Origin: Laguncularia racemosa
Lineage: Eukaryota; Streptophyta; Magnoliopsida; Myrtales; Combretaceae
Reading direction: 5' to 3'
Assembly (NCBI GenBank): GCA_037954665.1
Contig: JBBMOL010000134.1
Span: 806,001-870,000 of the forward strand
Length of the DNA: 64,000 bases
Shown: in pieces, positions 11,895 through 25,000 of the stretch
How the letters are laid out: every line of letters starts with the position of its first letter
Position numbering within the stretch: position 1 is the stretch's first letter
Program-made: the position numbers and the translations under genes
Notes under the pieces: model-generated
Databases searched by the model: none
What the model saw: the letters and a program-made list of their open reading frames with translations, nothing else
What the model was told of the DNA's origin: nothing

Positions 11895-13914
11895 TTAATA
11901 ATAATGTGTATTGATATTGTATAAGAAGTTGATGAGGTCTATACTAATGAAATTAAGAACTTTTAAATGTATATTAACAATTAATTTTATTCATAAAGTT
12001 AATAATATAAAATTTAAGTCAACTTATATATATAATTAATAAATTATGGTAATAAAAGTTTAATTCATTTACATTTCAATGAATGTAAATTAGTTTTTTT
12101 TTTAAGTGCTATATTGTAGGAAAAAAATTTATATTTATAATAATAATATTACTTTTTTTTTAAAACAATTAGATTTGGTTTTATAGTTTGGTTTGATTTG
12201 GTTTATTCATTGAAATCAACCATATATTTTCAATTTGGTTTTAATTAGGAATTTTTTAAACCAAATTGTAAAAAAAGACCATATTTTCGATTTGGTTTGA
12301 TTTTATTCAAATATTGGTTCGATTTGGTCAATTTTATTTTTCTACCCTTGACAATGATCTTGATAGGCTCTATAATAAACTAAAAATTAAAAAAAACTAA
12401 AGATATTAAAGTAGGACTCTCCACTTCAATATTATAGATTATTTATTTTTGCTTAAATGTCCACTTCTTAAAGATGTCCATTGGCCATGCTTATTCCGCT
12501 ATTATTGTAGTCCTGTTGATGATTAATAGTTTTAAGTGAATGAGCTCGCATATGGACTTTTCATGGGTTTAAGCTCATTAGTGGTTTCTATTGTATAAGC
12601 CTTCTTAAGAAAGGTTGGATCAAACTGATCGATCCAACAAGCCTTATCTAAGCTCACCATGCCAAATCTTCCTTAATTATCCTAAAGCATGGGCTTGACT
12701 CTTTGAACCTCGTTATCTTAGGTTAAAGAGTAAATTCATTAAAATATTAGGCTAAAAGCCTACGAATTGAATTTAGCTCTCTACAGACACAAACGAGTTT
12801 AACCCATTTAAACACGCTAAATTTGTAGTCAAATTTGTGTTCGACTCTCAAACAAGTTTATAAACCCGTTTATCAAATAGATATTGTAAATAGGTCATGG
12901 GTTTGCAAACCCATTTAATATTAATAATATAAAAGTTCTTTTTTTTTTTTTTGTTTTCAGACACTATTGATTTTATTACTTTGGTTTCATAGTTCTTTTA
13001 TACAACACTAACAACATATTATATCTTTCTTTCTTCTTCTCAGTTATTTTATCTCTTCATCATCTTTTTTTTTTTTTTTAATTTAGATAAATTCAATTTT
13101 TTTAGGGATAAATTTATCTTTCTCTTCTTTTGGTTATTTAGAAAGTACTAAGTCTTCACACCTAGAGAGTCATGCTTAACAATATTAGAAACAATGATAA
13201 AGGTAAACCTCCTTCTTCCTCTCTTCAACAACAAGTGTTCTGTGTAATTTGTGTAAATAGTCTCAAACTTTAGATCTGTTAAGGTTTCAACACATTATCA
13301 GTATTTCTGTTGTTTTGAAATGTTTGTTGAGTACTAGGTTCAATTGGTTTGTAAACTTATAATGAGGATTTTGGGATGCTTCCAAATCTAAATTAGAGCA
13401 ATATTTAAATGAGGAATGACATACAATGATTGAATTAGATGTATTGAGTTATTGGAAAACCAATTAATCCCGATATTCTCAAGTTGTGAAAATTGTACAT
13501 GATATTTTAGGCATGCTAATATCTATTGTAGCTTTAAAATTTATATATAGTACTGGAGGTTGAATCCTTGATTAACATCGTAGTTAATTGAAGATAGAAT
13601 TCGTAGAATTTATACACACACACACAAAAGATTAGCTCTATAAAGATATAAGTAATAAACTAAACTATTTTTAATGGTATATATTTTCATTTATATTATT
13701 CTTTTTTTATATATAGATTCTTTAACCATCTTTCTTGAAAATCTAGTAAAAAAAGTTAGGTCACAAACTTAGATTAATTCAATTATGTTATGAAACTTAT
13801 GAGTTTTTAGATTTATTATATTTGATAAGACTTTACTAAAACTATTGTTTAAATTGTAATTTTATGTTAACTTTTAAAGCCTTATGTTATTAGTCTTTCT
13901 AGAAGTTAATTTTA
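11895..13914. other. Non-coding stretch with degenerate repeats
   Basis: No gene seen. The part at about 12165-12360 is rich in 'tttggttt/aaccaaat' words like those at 29.3-29.95 kb, suggesting a shared low-grade repeat. The part at about 12780-12930 repeats 'acccatttaaac/gggtttgcaaaccc'. A short (CA)n run lies near 13615. Confidence 0.45.
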
Positions 13915-14369
13915 GGATGAATTACGCATTTAGTTCTTAACGTTTTGAAAATTTTACAAAAATAGGATTTTTATTAAATATGTTAATTTTTTTGTATACC
14001 TTAAGTATACATTAGTTTCCAATTAACCTTAAACTAGTTAGTTAAGGAAATTAAGGTAAACACACTTTTTTAAACCTATTTTCTTAATTTTAATAATTAT
14101 TTTTATTATGTTATATCATTATATATTTTGATATTTTGTTTATTATATTATATAAATAAATTCAGTGAATTTTATTATTTTTTTATTTTAATTATTGTGA
14201 ATTGATTTGAAGTTCATATAAACCATAGGTAGATGAAAAACTTAATAAATTTGATGATTTTTTTTTGGTAAGTTTTTTAAAACTTTGATGACTTAAATAG
14301 AAGAACAAAAAGGCTGAGGATTAAAACAAAAAAATAGGTAAATATTGAAAACTAAAATGTACTTTTTCC
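13915..14369. mobile_element. Mutator-like MITE, copy 2
   Basis: A 455-bp non-coding element flanked by a perfect 9-bp target duplication TTAATTTTA (13906-13914 and 14370-14378). The left end starts GGATGAATTACGCATTTAGT. The right end, reverse-complemented, starts GGAAAAAGTACATTTTAGTT. This copy gives the clearest boundaries for the family and supports its Mutator-type assignment. Confidence 0.85.
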
Positions 14370-14596
14370 TTAATTTTATTATTAGCCTTTTCTTTTATAT
14401 ATGTAAGTATTTTATAGACTTATTTATAACTTTTTTAATCAATAAATTGGTTCAACTAGGAAATAAGATATACTTATTAAATAGGTTAAATCATAAGTTT
14501 AGATTTTTATAAAAAATTAATAAATAAATTATATTATAGATTGAGATTTTATAGATACAAACTTGTTTAAATACAGATATAGATACAAAATGTGAT

Positions 14597-14715
14597 CTGC
14601 TCTTTCCATTATCAATTGTCACTATGTGTGTGAGCTGACCATTATATGCATTATTTTTTACTGTTGTACCACATTGTTTAAAGAAAAATTGTAATATCGA
14701 TCTCCATTGTCAAGG
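14597..14715 (+). repeat. Dispersed repeat, copy 2
   Basis: Matches 6661-6785 with scattered substitutions, in the same orientation. Origin unknown. Confidence 0.6.
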
Positions 14716-14821
14716 CTCCACCTTATTTGCTTGGTCATCTTACCATGTTAACATCGTAAGCTGGCTAAGTAAGGTATAAGCATACTAAACTTGAGCAACA
14801 TTCTTAAATATTGAGAATTTA

Positions 14822-15140
14822 AAAAAAAATCACAAATATCATATAAAAAAAATTATTATAAAAATAAGTTGTAAATGCGAGAACCTAGTTTACATCTTCA
14901 TAAATTTGTATTGAATGCATTGACATCACCTACACCTTCATTGTAATTTTTTTTTTTGAAACTAAAAGGCACAGATGCTACTCACATCTTCGAAAAACGC
15001 TAGTGCGTTTACACCTTTAATACAAATTTATGAAGGTAAAAAATCAAGTCCATACTTTCATAACCTATTTTTAAAATAATTTTTTCGAAGTACGACATTT
15101 ACCAATTTTTTTAAAAAATCGCAATATTTATGAGTATCCC
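14822..15140. repeat. Imperfect hairpin repeat, possible MITE
   Basis: Two arms pair around a centre near 14.96 kb. The phrase 'cttcataaatttgtatt' occurs on the plus strand at about 14894 and again inverted at about 15020. The arms also share 'taaaaata(a/g)gtt' and the terminal phrase 'atactcataaatattg' (right end inverted). That terminal phrase resembles the end of the 870-bp element at 39.3 kb, so this may be a shorter relative. No target duplication was found. Confidence 0.45.
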
Positions 15141-16098
15141 CTCTATATCTAATTTGTCAATCACTTGCTACTTCTTTACTAGGGATATTGTACCGTTGCT
15201 GCTTTTTTATAGGTTCGTATAGGTTATCATCAACCAAAATATAATTCAAGTTCTATTAGGTTTTCAATTTTAATTTCAAACCCTATATATATTGTTTTCT
15301 GTCAACATTGATAACCTAATGGATTTATTAATTAAGATCGTCCAACCCAATGATGTATACTCGATGCATGCATTTTTTATAAAAACGGAATCGAGCGAGA
15401 TTTATTTACTGACAATAATGTTGGTTTTGTAGATTTCGAGCACATTGGGTGTTTTAAGTTCCTTTTTTTTTTTTTTTTTCCCTACGAAGTACATCCTAGT
15501 TAAGATCCATGCACCATATGTATAGTGAGAACAAAACAAGATCATAACGAAATGATTTCATTGTTAACACGAAACCTTATCCTCCTGGGACTGTTTTCAA
15601 AGTCGAATTGGGACTCTCGTCTCACCTGCATACACAAGCTTGTGTATATTATTATATTGTATAGATTAAACTTAAAATTAATGGATGGATAATAGGATTT
15701 ATTGGAACCAAAATCTTGTAGGATTGATCAGCTAGATGACCTTCCAGGAATAGCAACCTAAAGATCCAGAGCTTTGATGCTCAGATTTACGACCTGCCAA
15801 AAAATGGACGGAACTAACCAAGCTTTGCTCGATGATCACCGCCATTTAAGGATATGGAGGAAGGGAATGTGAATTTCTGCAAATCTAAGCACTGAATTTG
15901 TTGCAGCATAAGCCTAACATGAACATAACATTGCCTACAACAGCAGGCAAATTGATGGCGGTTAACAGCCATGATAATTAATTCCGCTATACTCTCTAAG
16001 TTAAACATGAAAATGCATGGACGTACTTTCAACCTGCATTTTCATGTAGATTTCTCGAACGTGTATAAGTACTCATCATGCTGTCAGCTTGGTTCATG

Positions 16099-19000
16099 TC
16101 AAGAAGGTCCAACACGTGTCACAATCCAGTGAATCTGTTGAAAAAAGAGAATGCCCAAAGTTAGAGGGTGATGCGTCATGCTCGGTGTTTTTGTGAGCTT
16201 TATCCACTGAGTAATAATCTTAGAATACTCACGATGTTGTTATTGGGGTTCTTCCAATAAAATCCCTGGATTAGTATAACTGCTACATTAGAAGTTACGA
16301 GGACAAAAATTACTAGAGAATGCTTTCCCATCCACTCCAACAAGGAAGTCAAGCGTCTATAGCCATAAACATCAACCTGCAGTAACAGATACGCAATACG
16401 ATTATCATCTTGTTATGTTCAGCAAACATGCTAATAAAAGTAATAGACTTGTTCAATCAATTATAATAAATATTCTGCATAATATAGCAATAAATAGCAA
16501 GTAATCACAGAGTTTTACATTCAACCCTCGTTGATTAAAACATTCCTTTCAAAGTAATGATTCCATACCTCACATAGATGAGTCTCTTAATATACATTAT
16601 TGTTCAAAACATGCAGACTCACCATGAGGTACAGTGCAGAAAAGGTGACACCGGCAGCTGAAGAAGTGATCAACATGTAGCTGACCGTATACAGAGATTT
16701 GTTGACCGGTATTCCTAAGATGGGAAAAGGAAGGAAGACAATGTTAAGATATGTGTTAGTTTATTTATATCACACATGTACAATAGCCAAGCACTTGTAT
16801 AAATACTTCAGATAGTTAGTTAATCAGATTAACTACTTTGTATCAAGATTACTTCCAAGTTCCTCTGTTTTCTTTTCTTCTGCTTCAAACTGTAAGTTTC
16901 ATTTCAGAACTTGAACAGACAAGTCTTCATCATCACACCAAGAAATGCAATACAAAATCAAGATTATTCTAAATGGAGATCAAGTGAAAAATAATATAAT
17001 GCCAAACAATGATATTCATTGAAACCAGATTCCTCAACTCCATTTCCTTATTTATTCCTTCTGCTCAATAAGTTCTAATTTGTCTTATGACATTATGGGC
17101 ACATTGGGCTGTAACTGGCTTTAAACCACAAAAGATAAAAGATCACCTCATCTTGTTGATCGTGTGAAAAATGGTTACTTGTACACCAACAATAAAATTT
17201 AATAAAGAATTGATGTCTTGCCTTTTTATTTCTTCTGTCAGTATAAAATACCTTACCTCTTAACGCATATTAATTATTTCACTCACTGTCATTTATTTAA
17301 CTGACATATTATTAATATACATCACAAAGTGATTCTGACAATATCTGACATAATACATATGGTGTCATTACATATTGTTTTTGACCCCTCCAGTAAACAT
17401 TTCTGAGTTCAGAAGTTTATTATCTGCCTACAAGACTGGGACCCTTTTGATGTTATACAACCAAATGTTATAAGGCATGTCATGTTGGTATATCTCAGAA
17501 AAACTAGTGAGGGTCCAAGCTCTGTCGATGAGGGAAGGCAGTGAAAAAAGGAGCTCCCAGTGTGGCTATGATATATTCTAACAGATACCAGTGTAGGTTT
17601 CCGTAACTCATTGTACTTTCCAGAAGGACTCGTAAATTGACTTGGGTCTAAATGAGTTCACCTTGTCTTGTAATTATGTAACATACAAGAGCCATTTACT
17701 TAAACAACATATATGAATATGGACAAGCTTTTTCCATGCCATAACTTAGTTGATCCAAAAACTGTGCACCCCAAACAATTTTCACATAACTTCACAGCCA
17801 GTCATGCATGTAATCATACTATATCACTATTTGTTACTATTATTCAATATCTCTCTTACTAATTCAAGCAATTATAGAAGGTCGATGTACCAAGCTGTTG
17901 CATCTAATTCTTTACCTAGGAAGGCAAGGATTGTTCCCGTAAGAAGTAATAAGACTGAAATTGCGGACCAATTCCTGAGTCTCCTTTCAGGATCCTGTAA
18001 AACAGAGATTGTAAATCAATCCATTGAACAATGATCAAGCAGTGAAGGGAATATAAATAAGTAAATCAAAAAGACAGTTAAAAACACAGAAGATGCAGGA
18101 TGAAACACTATTATGGTCTTTTGCACAAAGTGATAGAACAGACATGAGCATAAAATTATGGAAAGCCAATATTAGTTGCATGTTTTGCTTTCCAAAGATT
18201 TTTCAAACATAGTAAAATGCAAATTCAAGATTCTATGTCAAACTCTTTGTGGGCTATGCAGCATCCTATTAAAACTCGAAGCTGTTTTAATTCTGTAAGA
18301 TGTCAAATTATTCAAAAAGGTTTTTGTTAAGCCATAAATCCATGCATGAGGGGAGTTACAATACCTTCCGCTAGAAAAAATGCCCAAAGATTTCTTAAGA
18401 TCCTTTTCTATTTCATGTGGGTAATTAATAGAATTATGGAAATAATCGATATCAATGCTTATAATTCTGATATGAAAATTTTACCTATACTACCTTTGTG
18501 GAGTCAAATTAAGAGTGGCCAATATCAGAATGGATGATTCCAACAAATAAAGGAGAAAGTGATGTTTATATCTGACACACACATGGAGTGAATCGAACAA
18601 TACTATTCTCTATCACTAGTTCTTTCTTTTTTATTCCACACCAAACCACCCCCAACCCCCGCCACCACCCCCACCTCCTCTCAGCAGTTGTTTGGTTACA
18701 GTTTTTAATCATAGAAGAAAGGCATGATCAGAATGAGTCTAGTGATGAGTCATCCTTCATTATAGACCTCCATATAATGAAATTACATATCTATTGCAGA
18801 TAGGACACTTGAGAAAATGGAGTTTTTGAACTATTTGATCTCCAAAAATTGCTTGTTTAAGAAAAAAATATTGCCGTAAAAGAAAGGGATAGAGGATAGG
18901 TAGCAAGTGAGTAGAGAAAATGCTTACTTGTGAGTTTGCCAGGACATGGCCATACTGAAGTCCAATAATGCACGTTACTGCAGCAGTCAAGGAGCTGCGA

Positions 19001-22000
19001 TCAAAAAGTGATTATGAAATTTGAAGAAATTTTGCTGCAGAGAGGTGCAGTATAAGCATGCAAAAGTATTATCCACAATGGATGTTGCAAAGTATGTGGG
19101 GAATGCAGAAGACTGGACCAAGACATTCAGTACTCCTTCCATATGCAGCAACAGCAACTGGGTAAATCAATATATGTAGGACTAGTTCCATTTGTTCATC
19201 ACTGATATAACTACTTTTTACACAACAGTAGTAATTGCAGCAGCAGTGAAAGGGTAAATACATATATGTAGGAAACTTGCAGAAATCAGAGATTTTCAAG
19301 GGAGAAAATAATAATTTTCCACTAATTGTACTGTTACATTGTACATTCCTTTAAAGAGAAAATTTTCCTCTTAACTAAGGAATGTATAGATATATAAAAA
19401 TATGCCAAAAATAAAATATTCTGGGAAGATATTATACTATTAGACTTTCCTAAAATATCTATACTAAATACAGACTCTATCTTGTATATTTACTCATGAG
19501 CTACACGGCTTAGATTTACAACACTCCCCCTCAAGCTAGTGCATTCAAGTTCCACATGCCCAGCTTGCCTACTAGTTCTTCTTTGACTAGGCCTTTTGTC
19601 ATTAGATCTGCTTCTTGATGTTTACTTGGTATATAAACAATGCAAATAATTCCATCATCAATCTTCTCCTTGATAAAGTGTCTATCCACCTCCATATGCT
19701 TGGTTCTATCATGATAAACCGGATTGTGTGCAGTACTTATGGCTGATTTATTGCCACTATATAACTTCATTGTGCTGGTCTTGTCAAGTTATAGCTCCTC
19801 TAACAACTGCTTGATCCAAATCAATTCACACACACCTTGAGCTATGGCTTTAAACTCAGCTTCAGCACTACTATGAGCTACCACGGGTTGCTTCTTGCTT
19901 CTCCACATCACTAAATTACCCCACACTTTAGTACAATATCCGGTCATAGATCTATGATCTTCAATTGATCATGCCCAATCAGCATTAGTAAATGCTTTTA
20001 CACTTCTTCCTTCATTTTTCTTGAAAAACAATCCATTTCCAAGTGTTCCCTTCAGATATCGAAGGATCCTATATGCTGCCTCTAAGTTCTCCTTAAGAGG
20101 ATGATTCATATATTGACTTACCAAACTGACTGCAAAAGTAATATCCGAACGAGTATGAAACAAGTATATTAATTTTCCAACAAGTCATTGATACCTTCCT
20201 TTGTCTACCAGCTCTTCTTTGTCTTTGTTCTTACTTTTACCCTTTGACTCAACTGGTGTTGCTGCTAGTTTACAACCTAACATTCCTGTTTCTTTTACTA
20301 TTACATAATTCCTTTGTGACACAAAGATTCCTTCTTTACTTCTTGCAATTTCCATTCTTAGAAAATAATGTAGCTGACCAAGATCTTTTACTTTGAATTC
20401 TTGAGCTAAGAACTTCTTAAGTTCCTCCAGTTCTTCAAGATCATTACTAGTTAGGATTATGTCATCAACATAGACAATTAAAATGGCTACTTTACCATTG
20501 TCCAAGTGTTTAAAGAACAACGTATGATCAGCCTGTCCTTACATATAGCCATGCCTTTTAACTACTTGGTTAAAGCATTCAAACCAAACCCGTGGAGATT
20601 GCTTTAGCCCATATGGTGACTTCTTCAAGTAACACAAATTTCCTCTTCCATATCTATCTTTGAAACCTGGTGGAATTCTCATAAACACCTCTTCCTCCAA
20701 ATTTCCATTCAAGAATTCATTCTTGATGTCTAGCTGTTGTAAGGGCCAATCAAGATTGACAGCAAGTGATAATACAACTCTGACTGTATTGAGTTTAGCC
20801 ACTAGCACAAATGTCTCCACATAGTCTACTCCATATGTTTGAGTAAACTCTTTTGCAACAAATCATGCTTTGCACCTCTCTACTATTCCATTAGCCTTAT
20901 ATTTCAGGTTAAAGATCCATTTTCATCCCACAATGTGCTTGTTCTTTGGATGAGTGACTATTTCCCAAGTTTTATTTTTTTCCAATGCCATCATCTCTTC
21001 TTTGAATACCACTTTCCATTCTAACTGTCTAAGTGCCTCCTCAATGTCTCGTGGTATAGTTATCCCATCAAGTTTAGCTGCAAAAGCTCTATACTTCAGA
21101 GTTAATTTACCAAAGCCTAGGAATTTGGAGATTGGATGTAATGTACAGCTTCTTATTCCCTTTCTTTTTGCAATTGGGAGATCTTGTTCTGACATTACAT
21201 TGCTGTCTTGATCATGGGAAATATCAACACATTCCAAAGTAGTCAATGGCTCACTTACCTAGTTGCCTACCCTTGGTTTGGATTCTTGGAGAGGATTCTG
21301 TAGAGGGCTGTACCTTACTGCTTTGACGTCGTGTATAGACCCTTAGCTCATTGTCTCTACATTTCTTTCGTTCTAGTTGTAAGCTTGGTTGTTCTGTGCA
21401 TGTCTAGTTGTGTGTTTGATTGCTCTTTGTCTTTGTCTAACTCCATGGTTGTGAGTGGGAATTTTCTGGGATGAGAGTGGGCAAACAAGTTTCCCAAAAA
21501 CCAGTTTCTAACGTTGTGTTTCCTGGACTTGAATTGTTTGAATAAAAAGATTGAGACTCATGAAAGGTCACATCTATAGACACATGCATATGCCTAGTTT
21601 GAGGATTGTAATATTTATATCTCTTTTGTGTAGATGAATATCCTAGGAAAACACACTTATGGGCTCTTGGTTCAAGCTTATTTCAAGTTGTGCTTGGAAT
21701 GTGAACAAAAGAGACACACCCAAATGAATTAGAGAAAAATTGGAGAGTAAGTGAGTTTGAGGATAAGTTTTCAAAAGAAAAGATAAGGGAGTTTGATGTT
21801 ATAGGACACGAGATGACATTTGATTTATTAGATAAGCTGCAGTTAATACAGCTTCACCCTAGAATTGCTTTGGAACATAGGTGGTGAACATAAGAGCTCG
21901 GGCTACTTCTAATAAGTGCCTGTTTTATTTCAGTAATTCCATTTTGTTGAGGTGTTCCTACACATAAGCTCTTATGAATAATCACATAAATTTTTAGATA

Positions 22001-25000
22001 GTCACCTAGAATGGTATTGAAGTATTCTATATCATTGTCGATGTGAAGAACTTTCAGATTGGCATTAAACTGGGTTTTTATCATGGCATGGAAGTTTTTT
22101 AAAATATTTGTAGCGTCAGATTTTTCTTTAAGAAGATACACCCAATATACTTTGGTGTGATCATTGATAAAGGTGATAAACCATCTAGTATTTGATATAT
22201 TTTGAACCTTGATGGTTCTCAGATATCACTATGAATCAATGAGAATGGTTGGGATTCTTTATAAGGGCAAGATCGAAAAATAGCTCAAGTATGCTTTGTG
22301 AATTGACAAGCTTTACAATGAAATGAACTCAAAATTTTATTTCTAAACAGCGAAGGAAACAAATGCTTTAAATATGGAAAACTAAGATGACCTAATCTAT
22401 AGTGCCATCTCATAATTTCATCACTACTGGAGGTGGCATTACAACCAAAAGCAGAAAGGGGCTTTTCTTGAGCTTGGATGGGCAGTTCAACATCAAGGTA
22501 GTACAACCCGCTACATTCCTTCGCACTCCCAATCATCCTCCCTAAGAGCAGTTCCTGGAATTCACAACCAAATGGTAAGAATTTTGCAATACACTTCTGA
22601 TCATGAGTAAGTTTGCTTATAGAGAGAAGGTCGCACGAGAGGTTAGGAACATGGAGAACATTATGTAGAGTAAGATGGCCTGAAATACGAACAGAACCTT
22701 TCCCAGCAACTACAATCATGGAACCATCAGCTATTTTATTTTAAAATTACTTGGACATGGTCTATATGTAGTAAACTGTTGAGATTGTCCAGTCATGTGA
22801 TTTAATGCTCCGGAGTCCACAATCCATGAAGAAGCATCAACGGTAAGAGCTGTAGGCAAATTACCTAAACTAGTTGTGTGACATGCAGATGCTCCAGGTT
22901 GTTTTCCAGAGTTCTCAGCATGACTTAGAAGATGTTGAAGCTGCTCTATTTACTCGGGAGTGAATGGATTCGAATCAACCTTTCCAGCAGTGTATCCACA
23001 TGTTCCCAACACATTCCTTGGCTTCCAATCAGCTGGTTTCCCCTTTAGTTTCCAGCATGTATCCTTAGTATGTCCCTTCTTATGGGAGTGTTCACACTAA
23101 ACTCTTTCCCGTCGATTAGAGCGATTCTCACCAGCATTGTTATTCCACCTTGTTACAAGAGCAGCATGATCAGTATCGGGACCTGGGGCTAAGCCAAGCA
23201 TGACACACTTGTGACTTTCTTCCCATCAGACTTTAGCAAATGCTTCTTGAATGGATGGTAGAGGGGATTTTCCCAATATTCGTCTACGTACTTCATCCAG
23301 ATCGTTGTTCAGCCCATACAAAAAAATCGAATAACCTTTCCTTATTCAGCATCTTCTTGTATAGAAGTGCATCTGCAGTTCACTTCCACTCAGCATCATA
23401 GAATAGGTCAATCTCTTGCCAGAGATTGTGTAGAATGCTGTAATATTGGGTCACGGTCAGGTTTAATTGTTTCTGATCCCTAAGCTTCAATTTGAGTTTG
23501 AATACTTGGGTAGAGTTTTCTAGGTCGGAGAAAGTTTACTTTACAGCATCCTACACCTCCTTAGCCGTCAATAGGAAAAGATACGTGCACCCAATCTCGA
23601 TATCCATGGAATTATTTAGCCATGCAATTATCATCGAGTTCTCGGAGTCCCACTTGTGATACTCGTGACGTCCAACTTCTAGTGCCTTGATCTCCCTGGT
23701 CAAGTACCCTATGCATCCTCTTCCATGGAGATACAAGGTCACTAATTGTGACCACTATAAAAAGTTAACACCATTCAACTTGTGAATGGTAATCGGTATG
23801 GATGGATTTTCCAGATTCAATGGTGCAATAGAAATTGGATCTATCTCATATATCTTAGCCATTCCCGATTGTCAATGGCTAGGAATTGCACTAAAATTTT
23901 TCTTCAGATTTTTCGGATCAAAGAGGTAGCTCTAATACCATGTAGAAATCAAAGATTTTTGAGGAAGAAAATAATAATTTTTCACTAATTTTAATGTTAT
24001 ATTGTACATCCTTTTAAAGAGAAAATTTTCCTCTTAAATAAGGAATGTATAAATACATAAAAATATGCCAAATATAAAATATTCTAGGAAGATATTATAC
24101 TACCAGACTTTCCTAAAATATCTGCACTAAATATAGACTCTATCTTGTATATTTACTCATGAGATACAGAGCTTAGATTTACAACAAAACTGTAACTGCA
24201 TATACCTAGTTCATGAGATCTTCTTCAACCATGGCCCTAAGGAGTAGATAAGAGAAAATCAAGAATGACTACATTTAACCATTGCAAACCAAGGTGAAAA
24301 TTGATGAGTTATCAACCTCAATTAATGAATATGGCAAGAACTAGTGCATGTATTTTATGTTATGTCCATTCTCTCAAGTTCCCACTAACTTAAGCATTAC
24401 ACCATTCATCTAGAGACCATCCTCCTATACCTTCAGATTGATGTGCATTGGACTGTTTCTGTCAGAAACAGGTGGCACATCTTCAAGCATCACACTATCT
24501 ACTAACTGATCAACATTTTTTGAGGCAAAAGAATTTGTTATGGAACGTTAATGCTTTCAGGAGTGATGTCAAGAAATAGGCACATCTCTTTGACCAATTG
24601 AGGAAAAGTAAACTTATTATGAATTGGGCACATTGAAACATAAACCCAAGCTTAAAATAAATAAAAAGGATAGTCTGAATGTAAACTGATGTGTGTTTCT
24701 GAGATATAGTAAATATAGTGCAAAAAAACTTCACAAGATAATATCTTTGGCAAATGCTAAACTTTTCAGATAAAAAGTAATCAACAAAAGAAAGAGGCAG
24801 ACAACAAAACAGGATTTAGTTGCCACCTTAAAATGCCTTCAGGGTCAAATGGAGCATGACACCACGATGGTGAATTCTCCGGAACTTGGCCTCTGGATAT
24901 GTTACATTCCTGCAAGAAGAGGTTGGAAAAGGCATCAAGGCATGCGATAATAGCTTCAAACATAAAGTGTTGCTAGCAGCACGAACCCTCAGGTTTCTGA

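Larger units (their letters stand above)
19278..24186 (-). mobile_element. Copia-I LTR retrotransposon, degenerate
   Basis: A complete 4909-bp element inserted in intron 8 of the HGSNAT-like gene, in the gene's own orientation. Two 246-bp LTRs run TG to CA. They are flanked by a perfect 5-bp target duplication AAACT (19273-19277 and 24187-24191). A primer-binding site and purine tract sit next to the LTRs. By eye the LTRs differ at about 24 of 246 positions, so the insertion is old. Gene order Gag, protease, integrase, reverse transcriptase, RNase H identifies Copia. Many stops make it non-autonomous. Confidence 0.95.
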
